From: Anaerolinea thermophila UNI-1
GTDB lineage: Bacteria; Chloroflexota; Anaerolineae; Anaerolineales; Anaerolineaceae
Direction of reading: 5' to 3'
DNA length: 64,000 nucleotides
NCBI RefSeq assembly: GCF_000199675.1
Contig: NC_014960.1
Location: 2,604,001-2,668,000, forward strand
The notes beneath the pieces are model-generated. The model had not been told where the DNA came from. It did not search any database and saw only the letters and a program-made list of their open reading frames with translations. A program made the position numbers and the translations under genes. The stretch's first letter is position 1, and every line of letters starts with the position of its first letter. This document shows positions 8,889 to 17,116 of the stretch, piece after piece.

Positions 8889-9202
8889 TCTCCCTCCAAT
8901 TCTTCAAAAAAGCATGAAACTGCACCGGTATGACAGGCAGGCCCAGCAGGGATGACCTGTACCAGCAGAGCATCGCCATCGCAATCCAGCATGATCTTTA
9001 CCACCCGCTGGGTATTTCCGGAAGTCTCACCTTTGTGCCAGAATTGCTGACGACTGCGCGACCAGAAAACCGTTTCCCCCAATTCCAGCGTTTTCTGCAA
9101 AGATTCGCGATTCATGTATGCCAGGGTCAACACCTGACCGGTGCGGGCATCCTGTACAATAGCCGGGATCAAGCCATGTTCATCGAAACGAATCTCTCTC
9201 AT
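8885..9202 (-). CDS. hisI: Phosphoribosyl-AMP cyclohydrolase
   Basis: Third step of histidine synthesis, opening the purine ring of PR-AMP. The 105-residue product has the family motifs [30 protein letters not shown], the metal-binding [12 protein letters not shown] and the Cys/His end [12 protein letters not shown] start at ATG 9202, which overlaps the hisF stop (ATGA). HisI and HisE are separate proteins here, not the fused form seen in enterobacteria. Confidence 0.95.
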   Translation of the reverse strand: MREIRFDEHGLIPAIVQDARTGQVLTLAYMNRESLQKTLELGETVFWSRSRQQFWHKGETSGNTQRVVKIMLDCDGDALLVQVIPAGPACHTGAVSCFFEELEGE

Positions 9203-9978
9203 GCCGGCCCCCTCCGCACGGGAATCCCCTGCTCCCACAAGGCTTGCTTCAAGTCGGGAATGCGCAATCTACCCTCATGGAAGAGCGAAGCCGCCAGCGC
9301 GGCATCGGCTTTTCCCGCAGTCAGCACTTGCGCAAAATGCTCCACCGCCCCTGCCCCACCAGAAGCAATCACCGGCACGGAGACGGCTTCTGCCACCGCC
9401 CGGGTGAGTTCCAGGTCAAAACCCCGCAGTGTGCCATCGGCGTCCATGCTGGTCAGGAGGATTTCACCCGCACCGCGTTGCACCCCTTCCACCACCCACT
9501 CCAGCACATCCCTGCCAGTAGGTATACGCCCGCCGTGGATGACCACCTCCCAACGGGGGGAGCCCTCCAGCGGGTTCACCCGCCGGGCATCCACCGCCAG
9601 GACAACGCATTGACTGCCAAAGCGTTCGGCGCATTCACTGAGCAGGTCGGGATTGCGCACCGCCGCAGAGTTGATGCTCACTTTATCGGCCCCCGCCAGA
9701 AGAATTCGGCGCACATCTTCGACCGTGCGAATCCCCCCACCTACTGTGAACGGCAAAAAGACCACATCCGCTACCCGGCGCACCATCTCCAGGACAGTCT
9801 CCCTCCCTTCCTGCGTGGCAGAGATGTCCAAAAACGCCAGTTCATCTGCACCCGCCTGATCGTAAATCTGCGCCTGCTCCACCGGATCGCCAGCATCGCG
9901 CAAATTGACAAAATTGACGCCCTTGACAATACGTCCGTTGGCAATATCCATACAGGGGATGATGCGTTTGGCTAACAT
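9199..9978 (-). CDS. hisF: Imidazole glycerol phosphate synthase, cyclase subunit
   Basis: A 259-residue (beta/alpha)8 barrel that, with HisH, converts PRFAR to IGP and AICAR. Catalytic Asp residues are seen in [12 protein letters not shown] and [14 protein letters not shown], plus the phosphate-binding [14 protein letters not shown] and [12 protein letters not shown] loops. Normal length. It overlaps hisA by 7 nt and hisI by 4 nt. Confidence 0.97.
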   Translation of the reverse strand: MLAKRIIPCMDIANGRIVKGVNFVNLRDAGDPVEQAQIYDQAGADELAFLDISATQEGRETVLEMVRRVADVVFLPFTVGGGIRTVEDVRRILLAGADKVSINSAAVRNPDLLSECAERFGSQCVVLAVDARRVNPLEGSPRWEVVIHGGRIPTGRDVLEWVVEGVQRGAGEILLTSMDADGTLRGFDLELTRAVAEAVSVPVIASGGAGAVEHFAQVLTAGKADAALAASLFHEGRLRIPDLKQALWEQGIPVRRGPA

Positions 9979-10718
9979 GCTTCCTCCCGCAAAGCCTCTT
10001 CCAGCAGAATTTTTCCTTCATACAGTGCCCGCCCAAGGATGACGCCTGCCAGTCCCTGCTCACGCGCCTGACGTACCTCTGCAAGACTGCGCGCCCCGCC
10101 AGAGGCAATCACCTGGAAGCCGAATTTTTCCGCCAGCGCGCTGGCTTCATCCAACGCCAGCCCCGTCTGCATGCCATCGCGGGAAATATCGGTAAATACC
10201 ACCCAGCGCACACCACAAGATTGAATGAATCGCGCGGCATCTTCCAGCAAGATTCCACCGCTTTCCTGCCAGCCGCGCACGTACACCATGCCATTGCGCA
10301 CATCCAGGCTCACGGCGATACGCTCTTCGCCCCATTTCTGAACGGCTTGTTTCAGCAATTCCGGATGTTCGATAGCCATGGTTCCCACCACCAACCTGCG
10401 CACCCCGCGAACAAGCAAATCTGCCACGGCTTTGAGTGAGCGCACTCCCCCGCCCACCTGGAGGGACGCCGAGAATTCCGGAGTAATCTCCAGCATTTGT
10501 TCAATGGCGCGCAGGTTTAAGCCCGCAGATTTTTCCTCTCCAAACGCGCCATCCAGATTGACCACATGAAGCCAGCGAGCCCCCTGACTGAGAAAACGGT
10601 AAGCCACTTCGGCAGGGTCATGGCTGAAGACGGTCTGGCGGGAAGGATCGCCTTCCTGCAAGCGCACCACCTGCCCGGCGCGCAAATCAATGGCTGGGAA
10701 AACTGTAAATGTGTTCAT
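9972..10718 (-). CDS. hisA: ProFAR isomerase
   Basis: A 248-residue (beta/alpha)8 barrel for the Amadori isomerisation of ProFAR to PRFAR. Visible are the N-terminal [14 protein letters not shown] with the catalytic Asp, [16 protein letters not shown], and the second catalytic Asp in [14 protein letters not shown]. The start is ATG 10718, which overlaps the hisH stop (ATGA); an upstream extension in frame is not protein-like. Confidence 0.96.
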   Translation of the reverse strand: MNTFTVFPAIDLRAGQVVRLQEGDPSRQTVFSHDPAEVAYRFLSQGARWLHVVNLDGAFGEEKSAGLNLRAIEQMLEITPEFSASLQVGGGVRSLKAVADLLVRGVRRLVVGTMAIEHPELLKQAVQKWGEERIAVSLDVRNGMVYVRGWQESGGILLEDAARFIQSCGVRWVVFTDISRDGMQTGLALDEASALAEKFGFQVIASGGARSLAEVRQAREQGLAGVILGRALYEGKILLEEALREEAC

Positions 10719-11323
10719 AGGTTCAAAAAATTCTCCAGAATTTTTCTTCCAACCATCTGGCTTTTCTCCGGGTGAAATTGAACGCCCAGGAGAAATTCCC
10801 GTTGAACGGCGCTGCAAAAAGTCAAACCGTAATCGGTTTGAGCAATGCAGTCTTCACCCCACTCCGGCAGGCAGTAATAGGAATGGTTAAAGTACACGTA
10901 TTCGCCGTCATCGAGGTTTCGAAAGAGCGGAGAAGAACGGCAAAAATGCAGTTGATTCCAGCCGGTATGAGGAACTTTCATGCCTGGTACTTGAGGGAAT
11001 CGTACTACTCGCCCGGGCAGGAATCCCAACCCGGCAATTTGACCACCTTCTTCGCTCCATTGAAACAGGGCTTGCATGCCCACACAAATGCCCAGCAAAG
11101 GGTAACCACGTTCTACATGTTTGTTCAGCACCTCCAGCCAGCCGCGTTGAGACAAGCCATCCATGAACGCAGAAAACGCCCCTACTCCGGGCAGGACCGC
11201 TCGCTGTCCTCTCAAATCAGATGGCTCGTGTGTCACCCGCAGGGAAACGTTCAAACGAAGCAAGGCATTGGCTACAGAGCGCAGATTCCCCGTACCAGCA
11301 TCAATCAGGACGACCTCAGACAT
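10715..11323 (-). CDS. hisH: Imidazole glycerol phosphate synthase, glutaminase subunit
   Basis: The 202-residue class I glutamine amidotransferase feeds ammonia to HisF. The catalytic triad is present: Cys in LLGICVGMQALF, His and Glu in GVQFHPEKSQ. The start ATG at 11323 has GGAGGGGG just upstream. A GTG at 11341 that overlaps the hisB stop is an alternative start. It overlaps hisA. Confidence 0.95.
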   Translation of the reverse strand: MSEVVLIDAGTGNLRSVANALLRLNVSLRVTHEPSDLRGQRAVLPGVGAFSAFMDGLSQRGWLEVLNKHVERGYPLLGICVGMQALFQWSEEGGQIAGLGFLPGRVVRFPQVPGMKVPHTGWNQLHFCRSSPLFRNLDDGEYVYFNHSYYCLPEWGEDCIAQTDYGLTFCSAVQREFLLGVQFHPEKSQMVGRKILENFLNL

Positions 11324-11337
11324 ACCCCCTCCACGAG

Positions 11338-12480
11338 TCACACCAGCACCCCTTTGCTGGAAGGCACTTTGCCCTGACGGCGGGCATCTACCTGCGCCGC
11401 CTGAGCCAGTGCCCGCCCCAGGGCTTTGAAGAGTGCCTCGGCTCTGTGATGATCATCCCTGCCATACAACACCCGCGCATGCAGGGTACAGCGAGCCGTT
11501 TGGGCAAAACTCTGGAAAAAATGCTCCATCAAGGTCACCGGAATACCCCCAACTTCTGGAGCATTCCAGAGGGCATCGAACACGCAAAAAGGTCTGCCGG
11601 AGAAATCGAGCGCCACCATCGCCAGGCTTTCATCCATCGGAACAGTGAATGACGCCATACGCACAATGCCCTTGCGATCCCCCAGGACTTGCTGAAACGC
11701 CATGCCCAGCGTGAGAGCCACATCCTCCACTGTGTGATGGGGATCAATGTGCAAATCTCCACTGGCTTGCAACCATAAATCAAACAAGCCATGCACCGCC
11801 ACCTGTTCCAGCATGTGGTCAAGGAATCCCAAGCCAGTCTGAATCTGGCACACCCCGCTCCCATCCAGATTGAGACGCACCTTCACCTGGGTCTCGCCGG
11901 TATTGCGCTCCACTGCCACTTCTCGGGAGGAATAAACCGTCTCTCCTGATCCTCCCTGAATGGATTGAAGCGGTTGATTCAAGGCAATTGCCGCGGCAAT
12001 GGCTTCACCAAGGGCAAGCACTGACCTGCGATCTACCGCCGTGAGGTAATGGGAATCCATCACACTGGGTTGGCGTACAGGAACGGCTCCATCTTGACGG
12101 AGACGCTCCTCCCACTCAGGCAGAGAGGCTACCGTCCTGCCCTTCAACAAGCCCGCTGCCGACGCCAGCAAAATGCCTTCCCGCAAAGCCACCAGATGCC
12201 CGGCATCGGCGGCGGTGCTCAACCAGTCTAGAAACGCCGGATTGTCGAGCAACTTCCAGACTCCCTCACCGCCCGGGATAATCAACCAGTCATAGCCGGA
12301 TAAATCCGGTGCGAGCCGGGTGGCAAACACATGCAAATCGCTGGAATCGTACACCTCGCCCACCCGGGCACAGATATCCAGCCTTTCCAGATAGATTTTT
12401 TTGGGGGAAAGCAATGGCTCAACCACCATGTAAAAATCCAGACTGGAAAAACCCTCGAACACAACAACACCTGCTTTCAT
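11338..12480 (-). CDS. hisB: DJ-1/PfpI-like domain fused to imidazoleglycerol-phosphate dehydratase
   Basis: A 380-residue fusion. Residues about 185-380 are a complete IGP dehydratase (sixth-seventh step of histidine synthesis) with its manganese-binding histidine motifs GFLDHMLEQVAVHG, DPHHTVEDVAL and DDHHRAEALFKAL. Residues 1-175 look like a class I amidotransferase/DJ-1-PfpI domain (VVVFEGFSSLDFYMVVEPL, WLIIPGGEGVW, GILLASAAGLLKGR). At the nucleophile elbow, where family members have a Cys (pattern VCTG), this protein reads ALREG (Arg100), so the usual cysteine chemistry is lost. A linker of about 20 residues joins the parts. In enterobacteria this position holds a HAD histidinol-phosphatase, which this domain is not. 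One nucleotide separates it from hisC. Confidence 0.9.
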   Translation of the reverse strand: MKAGVVVFEGFSSLDFYMVVEPLLSPKKIYLERLDICARVGEVYDSSDLHVFATRLAPDLSGYDWLIIPGGEGVWKLLDNPAFLDWLSTAADAGHLVALREGILLASAAGLLKGRTVASLPEWEERLRQDGAVPVRQPSVMDSHYLTAVDRRSVLALGEAIAAAIALNQPLQSIQGGSGETVYSSREVAVERNTGETQVKVRLNLDGSGVCQIQTGLGFLDHMLEQVAVHGLFDLWLQASGDLHIDPHHTVEDVALTLGMAFQQVLGDRKGIVRMASFTVPMDESLAMVALDFSGRPFCVFDALWNAPEVGGIPVTLMEHFFQSFAQTARCTLHARVLYGRDDHHRAEALFKALGRALAQAAQVDARRQGKVPSSKGVLV

Positions 12481-12481
12481 G

Positions 12482-13591
12482 TTAAGCCTCCCGTTCCAAG
12501 TTACGCAGTGCGTCCATCAGGGCTTGATGATCCTGTGGGCGCCCTACGGATATACGAATATAATTACGCAAAAGCGGCGTGTCATAGTAGCGGATGAAAA
12601 TACCTTCTTGCATCAGGGCTTGCTTCACGGCCCTCGCCTCTTTTCCTTCCACCTTGCAAAGAATGAAATTGGCTTCCGATGGAATAGGTTTCAGGAAAGA
12701 AACAGCACACAACTGCTCAAAAAGTTCCTGACGTTGCTGCCGAATCTTTTCCACGTTTTGCGCCAAGCCTTCCAAATCCTGTAAAGATGCCAGCGCCGCG
12801 GCATTAGCGGCAACGTTTACGTTGTAAGGCTGTTTGGCCTTCCACAGGACAGACAAGAGCCAACCAGGAAACGCCCCATAGCCCACCCGCAACCCTGCCA
12901 ACCCAGCCCACTTGCTGAAGGTGCGCAACACCACCAGATTATCGCGCTCCAGCACCTGCCGAATACGGCTCAAACGTTCCCCCAACCTACCTCCAGCGCT
13001 GGTAAACTCAACATAGGCTTCGTCCATTACCACCAGAGCATCGGTTGACAGCAGGGCTTCTACTTCTTCCGGAAGAGGCAATTGCCCATCGGGATTGTTC
13101 GGTGCGGTCAAAAAAATGACCTTGGGGCGATAACGGCGCACGGCATCCAGCACGCGCTCAAGGTCGAGGGAAAAATCTGCGCGGCGGGGGATTTCCACCA
13201 CCTGACCGGCGTTCAAGCGAGTATCAAAGGCATACATTCCAAAAGTCGGCGGGAAGTTCAAAACGCAATCGCCGGGTTCAAGCATAACCCGCAGAATCAA
13301 ATCAATCAATTCATCTGCACCCGCCCCAGCCATCAGGTTTTCCACGGGCACGCCGGTAAATTCTGCCAGTCTTTCCCGCAAGGCACGGCTTTCGGGATCC
13401 GGATAGATGTGGACAAACGGCAAAGACGCCAGGACTTTGCTCACCTTCGGAGATGGCCCATAGGGATTTTCGTTCGCATCCAGTTTGACGATGCGCTCCA
13501 TGGGAATCCCCATGCGCGCAGAAAGCACTTCAAACGGTTCAATCGGGGTGTAGGGCGGAAAATCGTTGAAGCGTGGAGATGGGCTTAACAT
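12482..13591 (-). CDS. hisC: Histidinol-phosphate aminotransferase
   Basis: A 369-residue PLP-dependent fold-type I enzyme converting imidazole-acetol phosphate to histidinol phosphate. Diagnostic features are KLDANENPYGPSP near the N-terminus, NNPDG (cofactor Asn/Asp), DEAYVEF and the PLP lysine region RTFSKWAGLAGLRVGYG. Full length. It overlaps hisD by 7 nt. Confidence 0.95.
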   Translation of the reverse strand: MLSPSPRFNDFPPYTPIEPFEVLSARMGIPMERIVKLDANENPYGPSPKVSKVLASLPFVHIYPDPESRALRERLAEFTGVPVENLMAGAGADELIDLILRVMLEPGDCVLNFPPTFGMYAFDTRLNAGQVVEIPRRADFSLDLERVLDAVRRYRPKVIFLTAPNNPDGQLPLPEEVEALLSTDALVVMDEAYVEFTSAGGRLGERLSRIRQVLERDNLVVLRTFSKWAGLAGLRVGYGAFPGWLLSVLWKAKQPYNVNVAANAAALASLQDLEGLAQNVEKIRQQRQELFEQLCAVSFLKPIPSEANFILCKVEGKEARAVKQALMQEGIFIRYYDTPLLRNYIRISVGRPQDHQALMDALRNLEREA

Positions 13592-14907
13592 CGCAACCTC
13601 GCTGAAAAAGCATGAGCATCCAGTCCTTCACGCTCGGCAATAATCGCCGCCGCCGGGGCAATCTTTTTCGTGGTGGCTTCATCCAGCGCCACCAGATGTA
13701 TCAGGTGAACAAAGTCCCAGACATTCAAGGGTGAAGCAAAGCGGGCAGTCCTGCACGTGGGCATGACATGGCTGGGACCTGCCACGTAATCTCCAAGAAC
13801 TTCAAAACTGTGCTCACCGAGGAAAATTCCACCCGCCGCAGTGATTTCAGGAACCAGCGCCCAGGGCTGGGTTACCGAAAGACACAGGTGTTCCGGTGCG
13901 TACTCGTTAGCAAGCGCCACAGCCTCGTCCAGGTCTGCCGTCAACACTGCCCCACTGCGAACCTCCAGCGATTGACGAATGATCTCTGCCCGCTGACGTT
14001 CCTGAAGTTGACAACTTACGGCTTCCTGCACCTGCGCAATCAAGGGCTCTGAGGGAGTGAGCAAAATCGCCGAAGCCAGCGGATCGTGTTCCGCCTGCGC
14101 CAGCAGGTCTGCCGCCACCCATTCGGGATTAGCAGAGTCGTCGGCAATGACAACCGTTTCAGTTGGTCCTGCCAATCCATCAATGCCCACCGTACCGAAG
14201 ACTTGCTTTTTGGCTAACGTAACAAACAGGTTGCCGGGACCGAAAATTTTATCCACCGCAGGAAGGCTTTCAGTGCCATATGCCAGCGCGGCAATGGCTT
14301 GTGCCCCACCCAGGGCATATACCTCGTCCACGCCGCACAGGGCACATGCCGCCAGGATTACGGGATCTACCTTCCCAGTACTGCGCATGGGCGGAGCCAC
14401 CACGACAATTTCCGGCACACCGGCAACCTGCGCCGGGATGACCGACATCAATACTGATGAAGGAAGCGGTGCGCTACCCGCCGGCACATAAACGCCAACC
14501 CGACGAATGGGGCGCACCAGTTGCCCCAGCGTACCTCCCATGGACTGGGTCAGCCACGAAGTCAGGGGTTGCGCCAGATGAAAGCGGCGAATGCGTTCGG
14601 CGGCAAGGCGCAGAGCGTTCAACTGAACATCACTCAGGGTTTGCAGAGCAGATCGAATTTCCTCTTTGGGCACACGGAAATTTGTCAGGGAAACACCATC
14701 CAATCGTTGTGTCCATTCCTGCAGAGCGGCATCACCGCGCCGGCGCACGTCGCGTAAAATCCGCATCACGGCTTGTTCAGGAGAAAGCGGCTCGCCAAAC
14801 AGTGCAGTAATGCGGTCCAGAATGAGGGGAGAAACTTCCGCCTCATCCAGGGGAATACGCTTGAGAATGGCATTTCGGGCTTCGTCAACGGAAAATTTTC
14901 GTAACAT
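13585..14907 (-). CDS. hisD: Histidinol dehydrogenase
   Basis: A 440-residue zinc-dependent NAD enzyme for the last two steps of histidine synthesis. Recognised by VYVPAGSAPLPSSVLM, the FGPGNLFVTLAKKQVFG stretch, GPTETVVIADDSANP, EHDPLASAILLT and the C-terminal zinc/substrate region NEYAPEHLCL and GDYVAGPSHVMPT. ATG at 14907 with AAGGAGG upstream. Confidence 0.96.
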   Translation of the reverse strand: MLRKFSVDEARNAILKRIPLDEAEVSPLILDRITALFGEPLSPEQAVMRILRDVRRRGDAALQEWTQRLDGVSLTNFRVPKEEIRSALQTLSDVQLNALRLAAERIRRFHLAQPLTSWLTQSMGGTLGQLVRPIRRVGVYVPAGSAPLPSSVLMSVIPAQVAGVPEIVVVAPPMRSTGKVDPVILAACALCGVDEVYALGGAQAIAALAYGTESLPAVDKIFGPGNLFVTLAKKQVFGTVGIDGLAGPTETVVIADDSANPEWVAADLLAQAEHDPLASAILLTPSEPLIAQVQEAVSCQLQERQRAEIIRQSLEVRSGAVLTADLDEAVALANEYAPEHLCLSVTQPWALVPEITAAGGIFLGEHSFEVLGDYVAGPSHVMPTCRTARFASPLNVWDFVHLIHLVALDEATTKKIAPAAAIIAEREGLDAHAFSARLRC

Positions 14908-14917
14908 GGATTCCTCC

Positions 14918-15934
14918 TTATCCTTCTGCCAGGGCTTTCAGCATGGCAGTATATCGGGGGGGTTCTTCCTCAAAAATGTAATTCACCGGCACCACAACGA
15001 CCCCACTCCCCCCAACGGCTCGTAATTCGCTGATAGCCTGGAACAAACGCGAACGCGGCACAATTACATTAACCGCATACCAGTTGGGGTCACCTGAGCG
15101 CACAATCACCCGGGAAATGGTTGGTCCCTGCAAACCGGCAATGGTGGGCTGAGTGAAAATGCGGGTGGCAAGTTCTTCCGGAGAAGTGCCCCGCATATTG
15201 GCAAAAATGGCTACTTCATCGCGGGCGCGCAGGTAGGCTTCGATGTATTCCAGCAGTTGACGAGCAATTTGCAAAGCCTCAGGAGAGCGTTGCAAAGAAG
15301 CGCGATTGGCAATCAGAGCCGCCTGCGAGGGTTGAATCACTCCATCAGTAAGCGGACGAAGACGGTTATCCCTTAAGGTTTGACCTGAAGAAACCAGGTC
15401 GGAAATGATGTCTGCATATCCAATGGCAGGAGCAGTTTCCAGCGTGCCTTCCGCAGAGATTAGCACGTGAGGTATACCCGCATTGCGCAGGAAGCGACCG
15501 GTTAGCACAGGATATTTGGTCGCTACCCGCAAGGGACGCCCCAATTCTTCCACATACTGGCGCAGTCGGGCAACGCTGTCCACACCGTTCCAGATTTCCG
15601 GAACGGCAAGGCAAAGTGCGCAAGCCCCAAATCCCAGGGATTCATGAAGTACCATGAGACTGCCGTTTTCTCCGCGTCGCTCTTCGATGACGTCTATACC
15701 GGTAATGCCAAAATCCACACTGCCATCGCGCACACTGACGACAATATCTGCAGGGCGCTGGAAAAGCACTGTCAACCCGGGCAGGCTTGGGATGGTAGCC
15801 TCATACTGGCGGGGATTTGGTTTGTACACGCTCAAACCACACGCCTGCAGAAAAGCCAGGGCATCCTCAGCCAGCCTGCCTTTGGAAGGTAATGAAAGCC
15901 GCACCAAATTTTGCAAAGGTTGTACCATGTTCAT
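14918..15934 (-). CDS. hisG: ATP phosphoribosyltransferase
   Basis: First committed step of histidine synthesis, normally feedback-inhibited by histidine. The 338-residue product is the long form. It has a catalytic part with LPSKGRLAEDALAFL, DGSVDFGITGIDV and the PRPP-binding SAEGTLETAPAIGYADIISDLV. The C-terminal ACT-like regulatory domain is about residues 265-338. I start at ATG 15934, downstream of the attenuator hairpin; a longer frame would run through that hairpin. First structural gene of the operon. Confidence 0.94.
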   Translation of the reverse strand: MNMVQPLQNLVRLSLPSKGRLAEDALAFLQACGLSVYKPNPRQYEATIPSLPGLTVLFQRPADIVVSVRDGSVDFGITGIDVIEERRGENGSLMVLHESLGFGACALCLAVPEIWNGVDSVARLRQYVEELGRPLRVATKYPVLTGRFLRNAGIPHVLISAEGTLETAPAIGYADIISDLVSSGQTLRDNRLRPLTDGVIQPSQAALIANRASLQRSPEALQIARQLLEYIEAYLRARDEVAIFANMRGTSPEELATRIFTQPTIAGLQGPTISRVIVRSGDPNWYAVNVIVPRSRLFQAISELRAVGGSGVVVVPVNYIFEEEPPRYTAMLKALAEG

Positions 15935-15962
15935 AGAATCCGCTTCTTGAGTCCCTTTCTTC

Positions 15963-15995
15963 AAAAATAAAATACCCCCGGCGGACCGGGGGTAT
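15963..15995 (-). terminator. his attenuator terminator
   Basis: A 10-bp GC-rich stem ATACCCCCGG / CCGGGGGTAT with a 4-nt loop is followed on the minus strand by TTTATTTTT. It lies between the His-rich leader peptide and hisG, exactly where an attenuator should be. Confidence 0.85.
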
Positions 15996-16021
15996 GCATT
16001 CACGGGTATAACAGATAAGCG

Positions 16022-16090
16022 CTACCGACCTCCGCCCCAAAGTTCGTGGAGGTTGGTATGATGATGCAGTGCAAAACGAATATTCATCAT
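16022..16090 (-). CDS. hisL: His operon leader peptide
   Basis: A 22-codon reading frame begins ATGATG and contains the run HHHTNLH (three consecutive His codons, all CAT, then a CAC), ending at TAG 16022-16024. It starts about 7 nt after a near-consensus promoter and is followed after 26 nt by the attenuator hairpin. Ribosome stalling at the His codons when charged tRNA-His is scarce would favour antitermination, as in enterobacterial hisL. There is no Shine-Dalgarno sequence; the mRNA appears leaderless. Confidence 0.82.
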   Translation of the reverse strand: MMNIRFALHHHTNLHELWGGGR

Positions 16091-16097
16091 GGGCAGT

Positions 16098-16126
16098 ATC
16101 TTAACCAATAAATATGGAAATGTCAA
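16098..16126 (-). promoter_or_regulatory. his operon promoter
   Basis: A perfect -35 TTGACA (16121-16126), exactly 17 bp of spacer and -10 TAAGAT (16098-16103). The expected start is at about 16091, immediately before the leader-peptide ATG at 16090. Confidence 0.8.
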
Positions 16127-16202
16127 TGAAAAATTTCTCACTCAATGGGTCAAATCCAGTACAATGAAAAGGTCAACTTATTACCCTCTGTCATCGAACG
16201 AT

Positions 16203-17078
16203 ATGCCAAAACCTGCCCGCATTCATCTTGTCCTATCCCTTTTCGTTTTTCTTTTGCTTTCCACCTGTACAGGCGTGGAATTTACTACTCGAAAGCCTGC
16301 CACAGAGCTTTCTGCAAACATCAACCAATCATTGGGCGTACAGCAAGTAGAGCGAAGTGGTGTGGGATTTGCACTAATGGGAAAAATTTCACCATTCACC
16401 CCCACGCCAATCCCCACTTCCACTCCCACTCCGTTTCAACCTGTTCCGCCAACAGCCACTCCCATCCCACCTACTCCCACACCCACCGCTACAGCAACCG
16501 AACCTTCCCCACCCTCATTTCCAGAGGAACATTTTATTCGTAATATTTCAGGACATCCACAGTACTTCTCTTTAAGTTGCGAAGCGGCGGTGGCTACCGA
16601 CTGGGCGGCATATTTTGGCGTGACCATCTCAGAGTACAACTTCCAGTTTGAACTTCCCCGCTCCGATAACCCCGAAAAGGGTTTTGTGGGCGATGTTAAT
16701 GCCCCTTGGGGGCAGATTCCACCCTATGGATACGGGGTACATGCCCAACCAGTAGCAAATTTGCTCAACCAGTACGGTCTCCCCGCCCGTGCAGTTAAAG
16801 GCTGGTCTGTAGAAGAAATAAAAGCCGAACTGGCAAACGATCAACCAGTGATTGTCTGGGTCATCGGCAACGTCGAAGGGGGTATACCGTATGAGTACAC
16901 CGACAAAGAAGGCAACATGGTCATTGTAGCAGCGTATGAGCATGTCATTCTGGTAACCGGTTACAGCAAAACCCACTTGCGCTACATCAGCAATGGGGCT
17001 TTTTACGATGTTCCCATCGAAGTGTTTGAGAATTCCTGGAAAGTGCTGGGCAACATGGCAATTTACTACGATGATTAA
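16203..17078 (+). CDS. Secreted C39-like peptidase-fold lipoprotein
   Basis: A 291-residue protein. An N-terminal signal ends in a lipobox-like LLLSTC. A ~50-residue Pro/Thr-rich spacer (repeats of PTPTPT type) follows, then a papain-like C39_2 domain. The putative oxyanion Gln and catalytic Cys sit in HPQYFSLSCEAAVATDW and the His in AYEHVILVTGY. It probably acts at the cell surface as a peptidase. I chose ATG 16203 because it places the signal peptide at the N-terminus; an in-frame ATG at 16164 lies over a possible -10 sequence (TACAAT, 16160-16165). It is divergent from the his operon. Confidence 0.72.
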   Translation: MPKPARIHLVLSLFVFLLLSTCTGVEFTTRKPATELSANINQSLGVQQVERSGVGFALMGKISPFTPTPIPTSTPTPFQPVPPTATPIPPTPTPTATATEPSPPSFPEEHFIRNISGHPQYFSLSCEAAVATDWAAYFGVTISEYNFQFELPRSDNPEKGFVGDVNAPWGQIPPYGYGVHAQPVANLLNQYGLPARAVKGWSVEEIKAELANDQPVIVWVIGNVEGGIPYEYTDKEGNMVIVAAYEHVILVTGYSKTHLRYISNGAFYDVPIEVFENSWKVLGNMAIYYDD

Positions 17079-17104
17079 TCGCAAAAACGCCTTAACTTTC
17101 CCGT

Positions 17105-17110
17105 TATAAT
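17105..17110 (+). promoter_or_regulatory. -10 element in front of the CAP-LysM gene
   Basis: A perfect TATAAT ends 6 nt before the GTG start at 17117, so the transcript would be leaderless. No clear -35 is seen at 16-18 bp. Confidence 0.45.
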
Positions 17111-17116
17111 TACCGC

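Noticed and set aside
15935..16003. N-terminal extension of HisG
   Set aside because: This frame would be translated through the attenuator hairpin; the family start is around 15934.
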